Of a stretch of DNA of 64,000 nucleotides, positions 47,357-59,391 are shown in pieces; within the stretch, counting starts at the first letter, position 1, and each line of letters opens with the position of its first letter. A program made the translations under genes and the position numbers. The DNA comes from Phoebastria nigripes (Eukaryota; Chordata; Aves; Procellariiformes; Diomedeidae): NCBI GenBank assembly GCA_035582835.1, contig JAYKAV010003100.1, positions 304,316 through 368,315 of the forward strand, written 5' to 3'. The notes beneath the pieces were generated by a model that saw only the letters and a list, made by a program, of their open reading frames with translations, was not told the origin of the DNA and made no database searches.

Positions 47357-47467
47357 GTATGAGTTTTTATAGTTTGTGAAAGAAAACATTTTTTCTTCCA
47401 TTTATATTTGTTAATATAATTAAAAAATAAACAAACAAAAAACGAAGCAGAGTAACGTGCTATATAG

Positions 47468-48243
47468 AATCATAGAATGGTTTGGGTTGGAAGGGACCTT
47501 TAAAGATCATCTGGTCCAACTCCCCTGCCATGGGCAGGGACATCTTTCACTAGATCAGCTTGCTCATCCAACCTGGCCTTGAACACTTCCAGGAATGTGG
47601 CATCCGCTACTTCTCTGGGCAACCTGTTCCAGTGTCTCACCACCCTCATCATAAAAAATTTCTTCCTTATGTCCAATCTAAATCTAANCTCTTTCACCTT
47701 AAAACCATTGCCCCTTGTGCTGTCGCTACAGGCCTCGGTAAAAAGTCTCTCTCCATCTTTCTTATAAGACCTCTTTATATACCAAAAGGCTGCAATAAGG
47801 TCTCCCCGGAGCCTTCTCTTCTCCAGGCTGAACAACCCCAACTGTCTTAGCCTTTCTTCTTAGGAGAGGTGTTCCATCCCTCTGATAATTTTCGTAGCCC
47901 TCCTCTGGACCCATTCTAACAGGTCCGTGTTTGTCTTGTGCTGGGGACCCCAAAGCTGGACACAGTCCTCCGGGTACAGTCTCATGAGAGAGGAGTAAAG
48001 GGGGAGAATCACCTCCCTCAGCCTGCTGGCCATGCTTCTTTTGATGCAGCCCAGGATACAATTAGCTTTCTGGGCTCTGAGTGCACATTGCTGGCTCATG
48101 TCCAGCTTTTCATCCACCAGTACCCCCAAGTCCTTCTTGGCAGGGCTGCTCTCAATCCCTTCATCCCCCAGCCTGTATTGATCCCGGGGGTTGCCCCGAC
48201 CCAGGTGCAGGACCTTGCACTTGGCCTTGTTGAACCTCATGAC
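47468..48243 (-). mobile_element. CR1 LINE 3' fragment of a different subfamily
   Basis: Left edge GAATCATAGAATGGTTTGGG is a CR1 3' end, but the body differs from the other copies: 'ggaagggacctttaaagatc', 'ctggtccaactcccctgcca'. The minus strand holds RT C-terminal sequence in two frames (47860-48240, starting MRFNKAKC; and 47500-47841), so at least one frameshift or stop is present. It is 5'-truncated after the region encoding MRFNKAKC and antisense to ASPH. Confidence 0.93.
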
Positions 48244-48852
48244 GTTCTTATGCTTATGATGTAGTTAAAGCTTCAGTTTGAGGAATGGAGTATGTTGATT
48301 TCCCACATCACTACTCGAAAAGATCAAGTTGTAAATTTTTGTTTGTTGTGCTGGTGTCAGGGAATTTTAAATGAGTACTGGGTCAAATGTAATTTGAAGA
48401 TTTGCTCTAGGAAGTTAAAAATATCACTAAGCAAGATTTTTTTTCAAACATGACGTTAATTCAGTCAGCTAGAGCGAAGTGATATAAGCACTTTAGTCTG
48501 AGCACAGTGTGTAGGATTAGATGCTATATTTATTTAGGTTTTCCACTTGAAAAATGTGTTCTAATTAAATGGGGAAACAAACATTATTGTTTCACACAAA
48601 CAACAATGGTAACCAAAATCACTTTTGGGGCGTGTAATGGAAGTCAATAACAGAGAGGAGCTAAACTTTTGGACATGACAGGCATTCAGTATTTTGAACT
48701 TTTTCTACTGTTAAGTTAACCTTGTTGGTTGTTCTGCAGTTTAAGTCTTCCTTTTTGTTTGATACTAATTTGATTGGGTGGCTAGTGGAAAACAAGAACA
48801 AAATTGTGAACATACTGTGTGTAACTTTCAACACTTATTTTCTTTGTAACAG
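48244..48852 (+). other. ASPH intron
   Basis: Non-coding; nothing else recognised. Confidence 0.7.
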
Positions 48853-48900
48853 TAGAAAGTAAGCATACAGAAGATGTGGCAACTGAACCAGAAGAATCAG
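48853..48900 (+). CDS. ASPH: ASPH linker exon (VESKHTEDVATEPEES)
   Basis: Acceptor ttgtaacag, donor TCAG|gtttgt, 48 bases, phase 1-1, encoding VESKHTEDVATEPEES. Same kind of donor (gtttgt) as the exon at 40568. It is rich in Glu and Thr, as in the rest of the luminal linker. Confidence 0.87.
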
Positions 48901-49077
48901 GTTTGTATGTTATCTTTTGCATGAGTTTGCTACTTTGAGAATGATAAATATCATAGAATAGAATTCTGTGCTGCAATAAAAATACATTTGTAACTTTTCT
49001 TTTAAGGACAAACATAACTGTGTTGTTGGAATCTAGCATCTTGGGTTTTTTAATGACAATATTTTAATGGCTTACAG

Positions 49078-49152
49078 AGCACTCTTCAGTTTTAGAAACT
49101 GAGAGTGCTCCCAGTTCAGAAAAACTTACAGCGATAAAAATGGCCATATTAG
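49078..49152 (+). CDS. ASPH: Possible ASPH linker exon (EHSSVLETESAPSSEK...)
   Basis: Acceptor gcttacag; in phase 1 it reads EHSSVLETESAPSSEKLTAI and then KMAIL. The first 16 residues suit the linker, the rest less so. A possible donor TTAG|gtcatg at 49152/49153 gives 75 bases in phase 1-1 but is weak. Without it the frame runs to TAG at 49197-49199, so it could instead be an alternative end. Only 177 bases separate it from the preceding exon. Confidence 0.5.
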
Positions 49153-49869
49153 GTCATGTGAAGCTGAAGATTTCTTTGCTATGCTCTGTTTCCCACTAGC
49201 CAGTAGTGCGGACTCAGGAAAGAGAGTATATGTAAGAAATAAAATAAAGTGTAATGTCTCCCCCNCTTCAAACACTTTATTGTGGGCTTCCCGAGTCAGA
49301 GAATGTATTTCCCTCTGTTTGATTCTTCTTACTGTCTACAGCCAGCATCCTGGCTATTATGAATTCTTTTCTGGTGAGCCTGACTCCCTCCATGCATGAA
49401 TAGGGAGCTATGTGCAACCTTCAGTCTATTAGCAGTAATAGCACTTGATGATGTGTGACATATCTAATTTAAACATACATACGGAATTAAAAAGAACTGC
49501 ATTTTGAAGTAAAATATTTCACAATTACAGCTGGGAACGTAATAAGTATATGAATGTTTTCTAAGCCCATACTGTAGTAGCATGTGAAACTGTGGGAGAT
49601 TTGGGCTTTAGATAGTATAGTTTCAGACTTTCGAAGTATCATTTTTGAAACTCTGCAACCCTGCAATTTACTCATTGGCCTACTTAAGTATTAATCTTTC
49701 CCCTGGAAAAATTCAGCTGAGGAAAATTTGCATCCAACTTCTGCAAAAGTAGTATTACAGAGCAGTCTTGATAGGTCACTGTTTTGAGCATAAGGGGAAA
49801 AAATGCAGCTTTTTATAAATATTTAAAGAACTGTCCTGTTTGAATTGTTTGTACACTTTTGACTTACAG
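49153..49869 (+). other. ASPH intron
   Basis: Non-coding; nothing else recognised. Confidence 0.65.
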
Positions 49870-49914
49870 AAATGCCTGTTCAAGCTGAGGATTATTCAAA
49901 TGATGATCTAGTGG
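49870..49914 (+). CDS. ASPH: ASPH linker exon (EMPVQAEDYSNDDLV)
   Basis: Acceptor acttacag, donor GTGG|gtaagt (perfect consensus), 45 bases, phase 1-1, encoding EMPVQAEDYSNDDLV. It is the last confident acidic exon before the candidate terminal exon at 53919. Splicing from here to 53919 would end the protein at Asp-Thr; splicing to 59350 continues toward the catalytic half. Confidence 0.9.
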
Positions 49915-51563
49915 GTAAGTTAATCTTAAGTGCTTGTTTTTTTCCCCCAAAAAATGAAGCTATAGCTACATGGAAAGTTTGTAAACAAATTACTTTGTGG
50001 AGAGGAGTGAAGGGATATCATTATTGTCATTTAAAGTTGCTTCCTGTTTTTGAAGCAATAATTTTTGTCTTGTACTGGATAAATGCTAGTAATAGTTACT
50101 GGGTTATATGGAAGCATTCCAAATAAAACTGTGAGCAGTTTTAATTTACAACTTAATTTTTAATGATTTCAGAGCTGGATACTTTTGTTGTAAAGGGAAA
50201 TATAAAAATTTCAGGTCTCAAAATATGTGCGTACTTCCTTTCTAGAGTAACTGATCATGGATGGTGATACTGTTGCTTCTCTGTGCATCAGTCAGATCTA
50301 TTGGAGTCTGACTGCAGGACGTTCTTTGGCCACTGATGTGGAAACAGGACTGTTTTGTCACGCCATCACATTTTTCTTGACATAACTGATTTTAAGAACA
50401 ACAGCAGTTCCAGTTCTTCCATCTGTTGCCTGACAGTAATAAACATAGAATTTACCCAAACCATTTTTAGAGTAGCTAAATGGCTTCTGAATTTGAAGAC
50501 TGCATATTGTTACATTTCATCTGCTTCTTGGAGTTAGTTATTACAAGTTGCTAGTTTGTTCTTTGTAACGAAGTAGTTGTGTTGAGTGAAACACTGAACT
50601 GTATCTCTGGGCAGTAAATCACAGAAGCTGCAATCCAGGAGCCCTGAGAGCTATATTTCTGTTTTTTTCTGATTAGCCTGAGCACNTTTTTGGGTTAGTT
50701 AATCTTTGCAATATGCAGAAGCTCTTAAGTGGTGTGGTGCCGAGGTAGTTCTGTCAGGTTTTGTTTTTCCTTGTGGGAAAGGAAACTTGTATTTGGTTCT
50801 TGGGCATGCCAAAAGTAGTCAGAGAAGTGAAAAAATATAGGAGGCCTTTGTGGTTGCCCAGTACAGATTGGAGGCATGGTTTAGTTAATGTTTTAATTTA
50901 CATGCTGAACCTTAACTGAGGTGATTTGAAATGCTCATATNGGTACGTAACTGTGTTGTCTGTGAGGTCTTTCTAACCTGTTTATCATAACAGCCACATG
51001 GTGTGTTGAAATGTTTGAAGCCATAGGTATTCATTAATAGATGCCTTATCTAAAAATGTTTTGTTTCGTAATGAATATGAAATATTTTTAACCACAGCTT
51101 ATAATCAGTTATAAGCAGTAGTTAGCTTTGACAGCATAGGCAAGAAGTTCAGCAAAGGTAGTGTTCAGTTGGTTTGTTGTGCTTTAAGTTGGAACTGTAG
51201 AACAAGGAAAGATGTTTTCTCTCAGAAAATGTTGCTCCTTAGAGTTAAAATAACAAAAAGGCCCTTACAGAACTATTGCAAAATTTCAACAGTAGATAAT
51301 TCCACTGCACAGTGTCAGTTGTACTGATACGAGGATACTGAGATGATTTCTTGACTTACATATACTATTTTAAAACTAAATTCAGAATCCAAGTATCAAC
51401 TTGAAATCTTTAATTTTTGTTTTCATGGACCATATTTCTATCGCTTTTTTGCTGTAATTTATGGCTCGCTCTTGCAGCAGTAAATTAATTTCCTACCTTC
51501 ACAAAAAAAAAAAAATCTTATGTGTATTGTACAGTAGTGGATGGTTTCCAAATATTCCATTTA

Positions 51564-52070
51564 GAATCATAGAATCATTTAGGTTGGAAAAGACCCTTAA
51601 GATCATAGAGTCCAACTGTTAACCTAACACTGCCAAGTCCACCACTAAACCATGTCCCTAAGCGCCACATCTACACGTCTTTTAAATACCTCCTGGGATG
51701 GTGACTCAACCATTTCCCTGGGCAGCCTGTTCCAGTGCTTGATAACCCTTTCGGTGAAGAAATTTTTCTTCCTCTTGTCCTATTACTTGTTGGGAGAAGA
51801 GACCAACACCCACCTCACTACAACCTCCTTTCAGGTAGTTGTAGAGAGCGATAAGGTCTCCCCAGAGCCTCCTTTTCTCCAGGCTAAACAACCCCAGTTC
51901 CCTCAGCTGCTCCTCNTAAGACTTGCTCTCCAGACCCTTCACCAGCTTCATTGTCCTTCTTTGGACATGCTCCAGCACCTCAATGTCTTTCTTGTAGTGA
52001 GGGGCCCAAAACTGAACACAGTATTCAAGGTGCAGCCTCACCAGTGCTGAGTTCAAAGGGACATTCACTC
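51564..52070 (-). mobile_element. CR1 LINE 3' fragment with internal deletion
   Basis: Left edge GAATCATAGAATCATTTAGG is a CR1 3' end closely matching the copies at 3099 and 6563. Near 51770, about 45 bases that are present in those copies are missing; the join 'tttttcttcctcttgtcc' lies at a short T/C-rich match. The RT-coding part on the minus strand is therefore disrupted. Homology ends near 52070. Antisense to ASPH. Confidence 0.92.
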
Positions 52071-52512
52071 CTTTAATTGCAGGTGGACTTTCAAATAAGA
52101 TGGTGGAATTTAACCTAATTGTCCAGTCTCCTTTTATTGTATCGTGATACAAAGAGAGTCCTTGCTGTTTTCAAACACTGTTAGAATCAAAAATGACTTG
52201 GTTTACTCTGAAATAGTATGTATTTCTGATCCTTTCAAAAGGTTTTTTAGATTTAATTCTTTTACCTTCAGTTATTTTCAAAACTAGCGCATCACACTTT
52301 TTAAACCACGACATTAGCCTTCAAGGATGTGTTAGCTCTATCCTGGTGTATCTTGTGGAAATAGATAATAGCAGCAGCACTGGAAGGAGTGAATATTTTC
52401 TTTTTCCCCTCACAGGAAAAAAGTGAGAGAATCAATCAAAACCTATTTATTTAGTTGTTAAACACACAAGTAACTATTAGATGTAGTACCATGTATGTGA
52501 TTCTTCCTTTAG

Positions 52513-52697
52513 CAAGAGAAAATTTAGAAAATGAAAATAATTTGATCAGCACAAAATCTGCAACAGTGTACCAGCATACTGAAGAATCTAGTAACTTGTG
52601 TAATTATGTGGGAACCCCTTTGATGGCAGAAGAATCATTGTTTATCAGTTTTTGTAAAAAGTTTACTGTGTCAGTACATAAAGTAGAATTCAAATAG
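52513..52697 (+). CDS. Doubtful ASPH alternative exon (ARENLENENNLISTK...)
   Basis: A good acceptor, cttcctttag, is followed in phase 1 by ARENLENENNLISTKSATVY and QHTEESSN, then a less linker-like stretch to TAG at 52695-52697. The first part loosely resembles the human linker (YEPLENEGIEITEV). No strong phase-1 donor was found (TCTA|gtaact is weak), so it could be an alternative terminal exon or chance. No poly(A) signal was noted close by. Confidence 0.3.
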
Positions 52698-53918
52698 CAT
52701 CTCTGAAAACTGAGAAGGGAAATGGGGGACATAAGTAAATGAGTGACTAGAAATAAAAATTTTATTACTATTAAATTACTATTTTTTCCTTCTATTAAGT
52801 ATGTTTACCTGCCTTTTTTGGATGTGAAAATTTCAGTTTGAAGGCAACATGCATGGTGGCACCAGTTTGTATCAGGTTAGGAGCAATTGTTTGATTTTTA
52901 TCTGAAACATAGGAACTTACTTGTTTTGGAAGGAAAACAGGAGATAGTTCAGAGGATGAATTTAGCTGTGAGGAACATTCTCACATTGCCAGTGGAGAGA
53001 TCGGGTGTGGGATTTGAATATGCTGGAGTGCAAGTCAGAAGTTTTTTGCTGACTTCAGGGCGTATCACAAAAAAATTATAATAAGCAACTGCATCTTTAG
53101 ATATCTGTATGTACTGTTTTCCAATTCTCTTAAGTTTACTTCTAAAATTATTACCATTGTTACTTTCCAGCAGTAGGCTATTTTAACTGCAGTTATAGTC
53201 TGTATTTTTGTAAACTAACGCACTTGAGTGGTATGATAGGCCAGCTTGAAATACTGCTGATTTAGGATTTTTGGCTAATCCTGTTTTACACTGGCATGTA
53301 AATTGCAGTGGTTGTGATGGAGTCGTACTTGTNGGAGACACATTTTAAGGGGGACATATTACAGTTTTTTGAGATACCTTTACTCTCTGTATTTGGATTT
53401 TGATCCCTCTTGTATATGTTCAGATTTAAAATATCTAAGGGTTATTTCCCCTCCCCCTCCCTTTCATCTTGTATCCTTGACATTTTTATAACCCTGCATT
53501 TATTTTACAATCCCTTATATATAGAGAAGTTTCTACTTTACAACTTTGACCCTTCCTTTTTCCCTGGCTCCTCTTTTCCAATTGTACATGTCCTTGACTT
53601 TGGAGGGGGAAAAAAAAAAAAAAATTGTTTTAATGTATTTGTGACATGGCCTAGATTTCCTTTACAAGGTAAATGAAGTGCCATATGCTGAGAAAAAATT
53701 TACTGCTTAGATAAATATTTAAAAGTTTACATTTCCCACCTTATACAGCAACTTTGTGTATATTCATTATGATAGCTCCTAGAAATGATAGCTTTCTCAA
53801 ATTAACTAATCTGATACAAAGTTGCATTTTTTTAGCATTTAAGATTTTTTTTTGTTTGTTTTAGAGTAAGTTGTGTTTTGGTTGGTCCTTTAATATAGAT
53901 TTCCCCTTATTTTTTCAG

Positions 53919-53926
53919 ATACTTAA
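53919..53926 (+). CDS. ASPH: Probable short terminal coding exon of ASPH (Asp-Thr-stop)
   Basis: Acceptor ccccttattttttcag is strong. In phase 1 the exon reads G|AT ACT TAA, that is Asp-Thr-stop, followed by a long unbroken 3' UTR-like stretch with poly(A) signals. Junctate and humbug are known short ASPH products that keep the acidic linker but lack the catalytic domain. A terminal exon at this position, just before the catalytic half, is what they need. The coding contribution is two residues, so support comes from position, acceptor quality and UTR. Confidence 0.6.
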
Positions 53927-55805
53927 AGCTTCAAAAGAAAAGTCCCTACATCAGGAGGACCAGCCCCAACCATACGCTACAAAAGGGGAGCAGATGGTTG
54001 TAATAGATCTTATGATGTAATTACCAAGCAGTTCAGGGTTTGGGGAACGAACACTAAGATATTGTAAATGGGTTGTAGCCAACTGTCATTTTAGTAAGCT
54101 TTTTTAACACTTGGATGTTTAGTTTACATTTATGTCTGAATTTTTTTTTTTTTTTTTTTTTTTTTNTTTTTTTTTTTTTTTTTTTTTGGTCAAGTTTAGT
54201 GAATTCATTATTTTTCTTCTGTGTTTGTGACAGAGTTGCAACTTTGAGCTGCATTTCATATGTGCTGTTCAAGCAATTGTTGATATTCTATTTATAAAGT
54301 AGCAGCAAGTACATTTTTTCAGATTTTAATATATATCTTTTGTTGTGGATTCATACAGTATGTACAGGGCAGTTTGGTCAAATGAAACATATAATATTAT
54401 GAATTTTTAAATGTTTTATAACTGCTGATATAGCATACAGCCTAACTGCATTTTATTGAAAACACTAATCAGGCGCACACTATGCTGTGAAGTTTGACTT
54501 ATATCTCTTTGCACTGATGTTATGTCAACAGTTACACTACATGAATTTCAGGTGATTTTTAAAATAGTCTAACAAGATACAAAATGTGTATTTTTAATTC
54601 GTACTAGTAAAAGGGCAGATTACTTAACTACTTTTTTCAGAAACCCTTTNTGTGTGAATTAGAACTTTTTATTTATGCACATTTGATTTTTAAAGCAAAA
54701 ATGTCTAGAAACTATGTAATAGTCTGGCAGGGAGTCAGTGTAGATTGCAGCAAAACTGAGTTGCTGGAATTGGGTTGAGTTCAGTAAAATTCTTCTAGTT
54801 TGGCTACCAATATAATGATCTCAAAGCTGGATTTAGTAACCTTTTTATTCAGTGAATTATTAAAAAAGTCAAATTTGCGCAAATACTTGACTTGTAAATT
54901 TTATTTAAAAAAAAAACAACAAAACTTTGGAAAGTCAACCTTAAGAAAAATAGGGTATCAAAATTTAAGACCTACAATTGTAAATGCGCTTGTAAATGGT
55001 ACGTCTGAAATTTAGACTTTGAGTGATTTAGAATTTTAGTATAACAGGTGTACTTTTTACCTGTTCTGTGCTGCTGTTCCACAATTATGAAGACATATTT
55101 TATTCTTTGACATTTTGCATGCGTTCCTTTTTGGCTCAGGAATAATTGCTGTGATTTTAGGAAATTGCCAAGCCTGATATAGGAGCTTAGAAGAAATAAA
55201 ATAACATAAATTTTTAAGAAGAAAAATCAATTTGGTAACCCTAAAGTGGTTGCCTTTTGACAGGGATATTTTAAATTTCTGTATCACTGTTTTGAATTCA
55301 GGTTTTTAGTTGCTTACATTTGTAGTGAAAGGGGCATCATACATGCTTGCCTTTTTTTGTTTGGGATTTCAGTAAGACGCCACATGAGTGAGTGTTACAT
55401 CTGATCAACAAACACAGAAGATGTCCCAAAGTGATTTCTTTAGACTTTTCAGGAAAGCAATAATACTCTTAGACTGTGATGTGATTTGGGATGGGATATT
55501 CTAGTAAAATTATCTGTGATTGTGAATTGCAGAGCAATAATTTTTACAAAGCCATATTTTGTGCGGAAGCTTGGGAATAATTTTAGAATGATGAATGGAG
55601 GACTTTTTATATAACAGTGGCAGCCTATTTGTAGAATTATGGGACTGTGAGAGTATATTATGCTGTGATCAAATTTTAAGTATTTTGTAACTGGGTATGT
55701 GATTTTACGTGCTTCATGTTTACAAAAATATGCCAAGCTGAGCAAGGTCAAGAGGACTATTAAAAAACGTATATTTAATCTGTTTTAATGTTTGGCTGCA
55801 ATAAA
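53927..55805 (+). other. ASPH: Presumed 3' UTR of the linker-only (junctate-type) transcript
   Basis: Nearly 1.9 kb without exons or transposons, holding a T tract of about 48 bases broken by one N (54139-54187). AATAAA hexamers are at 55195-55200 and 55800-55805. The extent is inferred from the latter signal. Confidence 0.45.
55800..55805 (+). terminator. Candidate poly(A) signal of the junctate-type transcript
   Basis: AATAAA in the context GGCTGCAATAAAACACAG, followed within 30 bases by T/G-rich sequence (ATCTTTGTCTTTCTAGTGTC), a typical cleavage context. Earlier AATAAA at 55195 is an alternative. Confidence 0.5.
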
Positions 55806-58800
55806 ACACAGAAGAATATCTTTGTCTTTCTAGTGTCATTATTTTTCCCAAAATGTGGTAGATCTTAACTATGGGGATAAATATTTGCCTCAGCCACTAA
55901 TTAATATTATTATTTTTTGAAGTGATAATATTGAATGTTTAAAAATATATTTGAAAGTATTATTTACAAGGAGGAAGAAATATAGCAAGTAAAAGTAATT
56001 TTTATTTCTGGGTGGTATTATGTGAAGGAAATGGGCATTACTCTAAGGTCTGTGTCTTCTATAATTGTGTTGTGTCTCTTCTTTTGGAGTATTAGCTATT
56101 CTGCAACCAATTTGGTGTGAATTTTGCCCATGATATATAATTTCTATTTGTAACTTAAAATGGGTGAGATATCACTCTTTAACAAAGGTGAATGTGTGTG
56201 GGAAGTATGATATCTGCCTTTCATAGAGAAATATTCTAGGTTATGGTCCACAGTTTAAATCAAAAGTCTAGCAAGGGTGTTGTGTCTGTGCAGTTCTCTG
56301 TTTGAAAACAAAAATCTTCCTTGACCTTTTCAGTTTTCAAACACCTCCGTATTTTTATGATGAAATATTGCTGAATAAATAACTGTAGTTTAAGAAAAAG
56401 TCAAAAGATTACATCTTTCTTTGTATTTTCACATTGCTATATTGCTTCTTGCTGTATCTCAGTGAATCTATGAAATCTTGGATTCAGTTGCTTTTTTGGA
56501 AATCACAGGAAGAAATACCAATAAGGAAAGCAAAATTTAAATAAGAGTAGGATACTAAAGTTTTCTTTTAATATTGAACATTTACTGCAATTTTAAGTGA
56601 CTTTTTCACATTCTCAATAATTGAAAAGGTATCATATCATGANACTATTCTTTCTAAGAAGTAAAGAAAATGGATAAGATTGGAAAAATACTGAAAAATG
56701 TCATGTTTTTACTGAATATCATTGTGCAATTTTACGTGTTTCAAAAATTACGTATATGTAAATAAAATTTATATTGTTGATTGGGATTCATGTAAAATCT
56801 ACAAGGTATGAAATACATTTTAGGTGTGACTTGGGTCATTGTCACATGCACTCACAAATATGTAGATGTATTGTAATATGAAAAATAAATATATTCTTTA
56901 TAGTAGAAACCTTCTTGGGAATACCTGGTGCATACTTACACAGTGATAGCAGTCCTAGCCTATAGAGATTGGTTAAAACAGTTTTGTGTATGATTTTGAT
57001 CTAGATTTGTTTTGCTGCAAATAGAGAAATTGAGTAAAGGATGAGAGTGGTTTGAAGAGCTAAGAAAAATTTTTTGTTTGAGCTACAATTGGTTTAAGTT
57101 GATGATAAAATAGTCTCAAGATTTACTATCATATCCCCGTCTTTGAGACAGCACATTTTTAAACGTTTGTCAGAAATAGCATAATTAAAACCATTTGCAC
57201 CATCAAAGTAAGCTAGGGATCAGTGTGTAGGGAGCAAAGCAATATGTGCTGAATATGATGCTGAAGTGAATTCTTAGTTAAGTATGGTGAGAGCAGAGAG
57301 AAACAAGATCTTCAGAGCTAACAAGGTCAAGTTGTGATGAATTTCAAAAGCAGCAACCTAGAAGGAGAAGCTGGAGTATCTAAAGATCATTGGAGAGGCT
57401 TTGGTGAAATCAGTGGCAGCTAATTCAGCAGACTACAGGTTGAAAAAAGTCTGAGAGAGAATTTGGAGAATTGATCCTAGTACATAAATGGGTATAGAGA
57501 ACTGTAGGTTATATGTTGCATGAGCCTCAGTAATAAAGAAATGTGAAGCTGGACAAGAAATGGGAGATAGGAGCAGGCATTAGTGATGAGCTCATACCTT
57601 GTTCTTCCTGTGATGGAAAAGAAGTTGCAGAAATTAACATGGATGTCCAAGATGGGTGGGAGAGGGTCACTGAGTGACCTAGAGGGAATTACAGAGGTCA
57701 GGTGAGAATATCAGTGTTGCTGATAATGGAAAAGATAACAGGGAAAATGGGTGGTTAAGTAGCATGCTATATCATGGTTTACTATCCTGCAATGAATTGT
57801 TTGTGTGCTTTGAGTTGGTGAAAATAATAGAAATATGAGTATATAAACTATTTTGTGTCTCATCTGGAGCTGCATTATTGCTCTTTTAAAAATACAGTAT
57901 TTCTGATGACATACAGATGGACATAACCATTTTATTTGTTGTGTGGTATGCGCAAAAAAATAAAAACAAAAAAGCCAGTATTTTCAAAAGAACTGAACGC
58001 TTTTCTTAATATACTGTTATAGTAATAATAATCNTTCTCCAAGTTATCCCATAGTATGTAACTGACTCTATAGATCTTTTTGTCATTTCTTTCAANTTAA
58101 TTGACAGTCTGGATTTTATGATGTAATTGAAGAGGTGAATGACTTTCAGTGTGACCATATTTATTTAATTTACCATATCATAATCAAGTTAATACTCATT
58201 CTGCCTTGTGCTGAATATAAAAATCAGAGTCATACTGTCTGCACGTTCAGTAGTAGCAGTTGTCAGCTTGTAGTAAAGGGTGAAATTAGAGTGTGAAATA
58301 GTTTCATTTTATATGTGCGCATAACCCAATTTCTCCATGAAAAAAGAAATGTTTTTCAGCATTTTTACACAGTGTATTTTATTCACAATATAATGCTTCT
58401 GAGCAGTCAGTTTAAAAAACTGTGAAGATTGAGTATTCTGTCAAGATCTCTCTAATTGACTTAGAAATTAAAGAAAATATTTTTTCTATATATAAGAATA
58501 CATCAAAATTAAAGAGTGTATGTTAGAGAGGAAAATAACTGTAACTAAAAAGCCAACTGCCCTCTCTTCTTAGTATTCTCTATTAAGTTTATTGGGAGGA
58601 AATATTGGAAGCTTATTGGGATGCAGTTGGAAACAATGATAATGTTAGAATTGTGAGGCAAGATGCTTTAAATGTTATAGAGTAGGCAGGATCAAAAAGT
58701 GTTCAGGGAGGAGAAAAAAGAGGAGNGGACAAGCCTGTCTCTGTATGTACCACCTTCACAATATACACGTACATGATTTTGGTACAGTATGTAGTCTGTC

Positions 58801-59349
58801 TTTTGCTACAGACTGTCTTGTGCTTACTTAACATTTACCTGTGCATTCAGATGTTTACAAAACACCTGGGTTAAATTATTTTAAATGTTGAAGAAAGACA
58901 AAAACTTCCAAGTGCCTAAGTCACTTCTGAAAATGAGACCTAGGTTCCCATTGATTTCCATGGTTTTGGCATTTTAATCAACTATATATATATTAAGCTA
59001 GTGTTCCCAAGAGTTTTTAATTAGTGAACAATTTTTTTTCTTGCATAATAGCTTGCATCGTAAGTGTGTATCACCAAAATCTACCAAATATNTAAAGGGG
59101 AAAGCTTATGAAATATTCTGTGACAGAAGCAATTATGTAATATTTGAAGCATCTGCAGAGAAAGACCTTTTTATGTAACTATAGTTCAGACAGCAATCTA
59201 TGGTTACTTTAAAAAATAAAAATGAAACAAAAAAGTCCTGTTGGCCCAATTATATTTTGAGTATAAGCTGTAATTTTATTGTATCTCTTTCTTACCATAA
59301 ACTGTTAACATAAATTTGTTTCATTGAAATTATATTTTTAATATTCTAG
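55806..59349 (+). other. ASPH intron
   Basis: Non-coding. About 57200-57760 is purine-rich and less AT-rich than its flanks but has no coherent frame or recognised repeat. Nothing else was supported. Confidence 0.6.
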
Positions 59350-59391
59350 GGAAAAGTGAAAAAGAAACTGAACAAGACAAAACAGAAAAAG
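59350..59391 (+). CDS. ASPH: ASPH exon (GKSEKETEQDKTEK), link to the catalytic half
   Basis: Acceptor atattctag, donor AAAG|gtaagt (strong), 42 bases, phase 1-1, encoding GKSEKETEQDKTEK. The switch to Lys/Glu resembles the human NRKTDDPEQKAKVKKKKPK segment that follows the acidic linker just before the TPR-like region. It should be used by full-length AspH transcripts, whose hydroxylase exons would lie beyond 64000. Confidence 0.85.

Larger units (their letters stand above)
49915..53918 (+). other. ASPH intron
   Basis: Four kilobases of non-coding DNA containing an antisense CR1 (51564-52070) and a doubtful exon at 52513. Nothing else was recognised. Confidence 0.6.
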
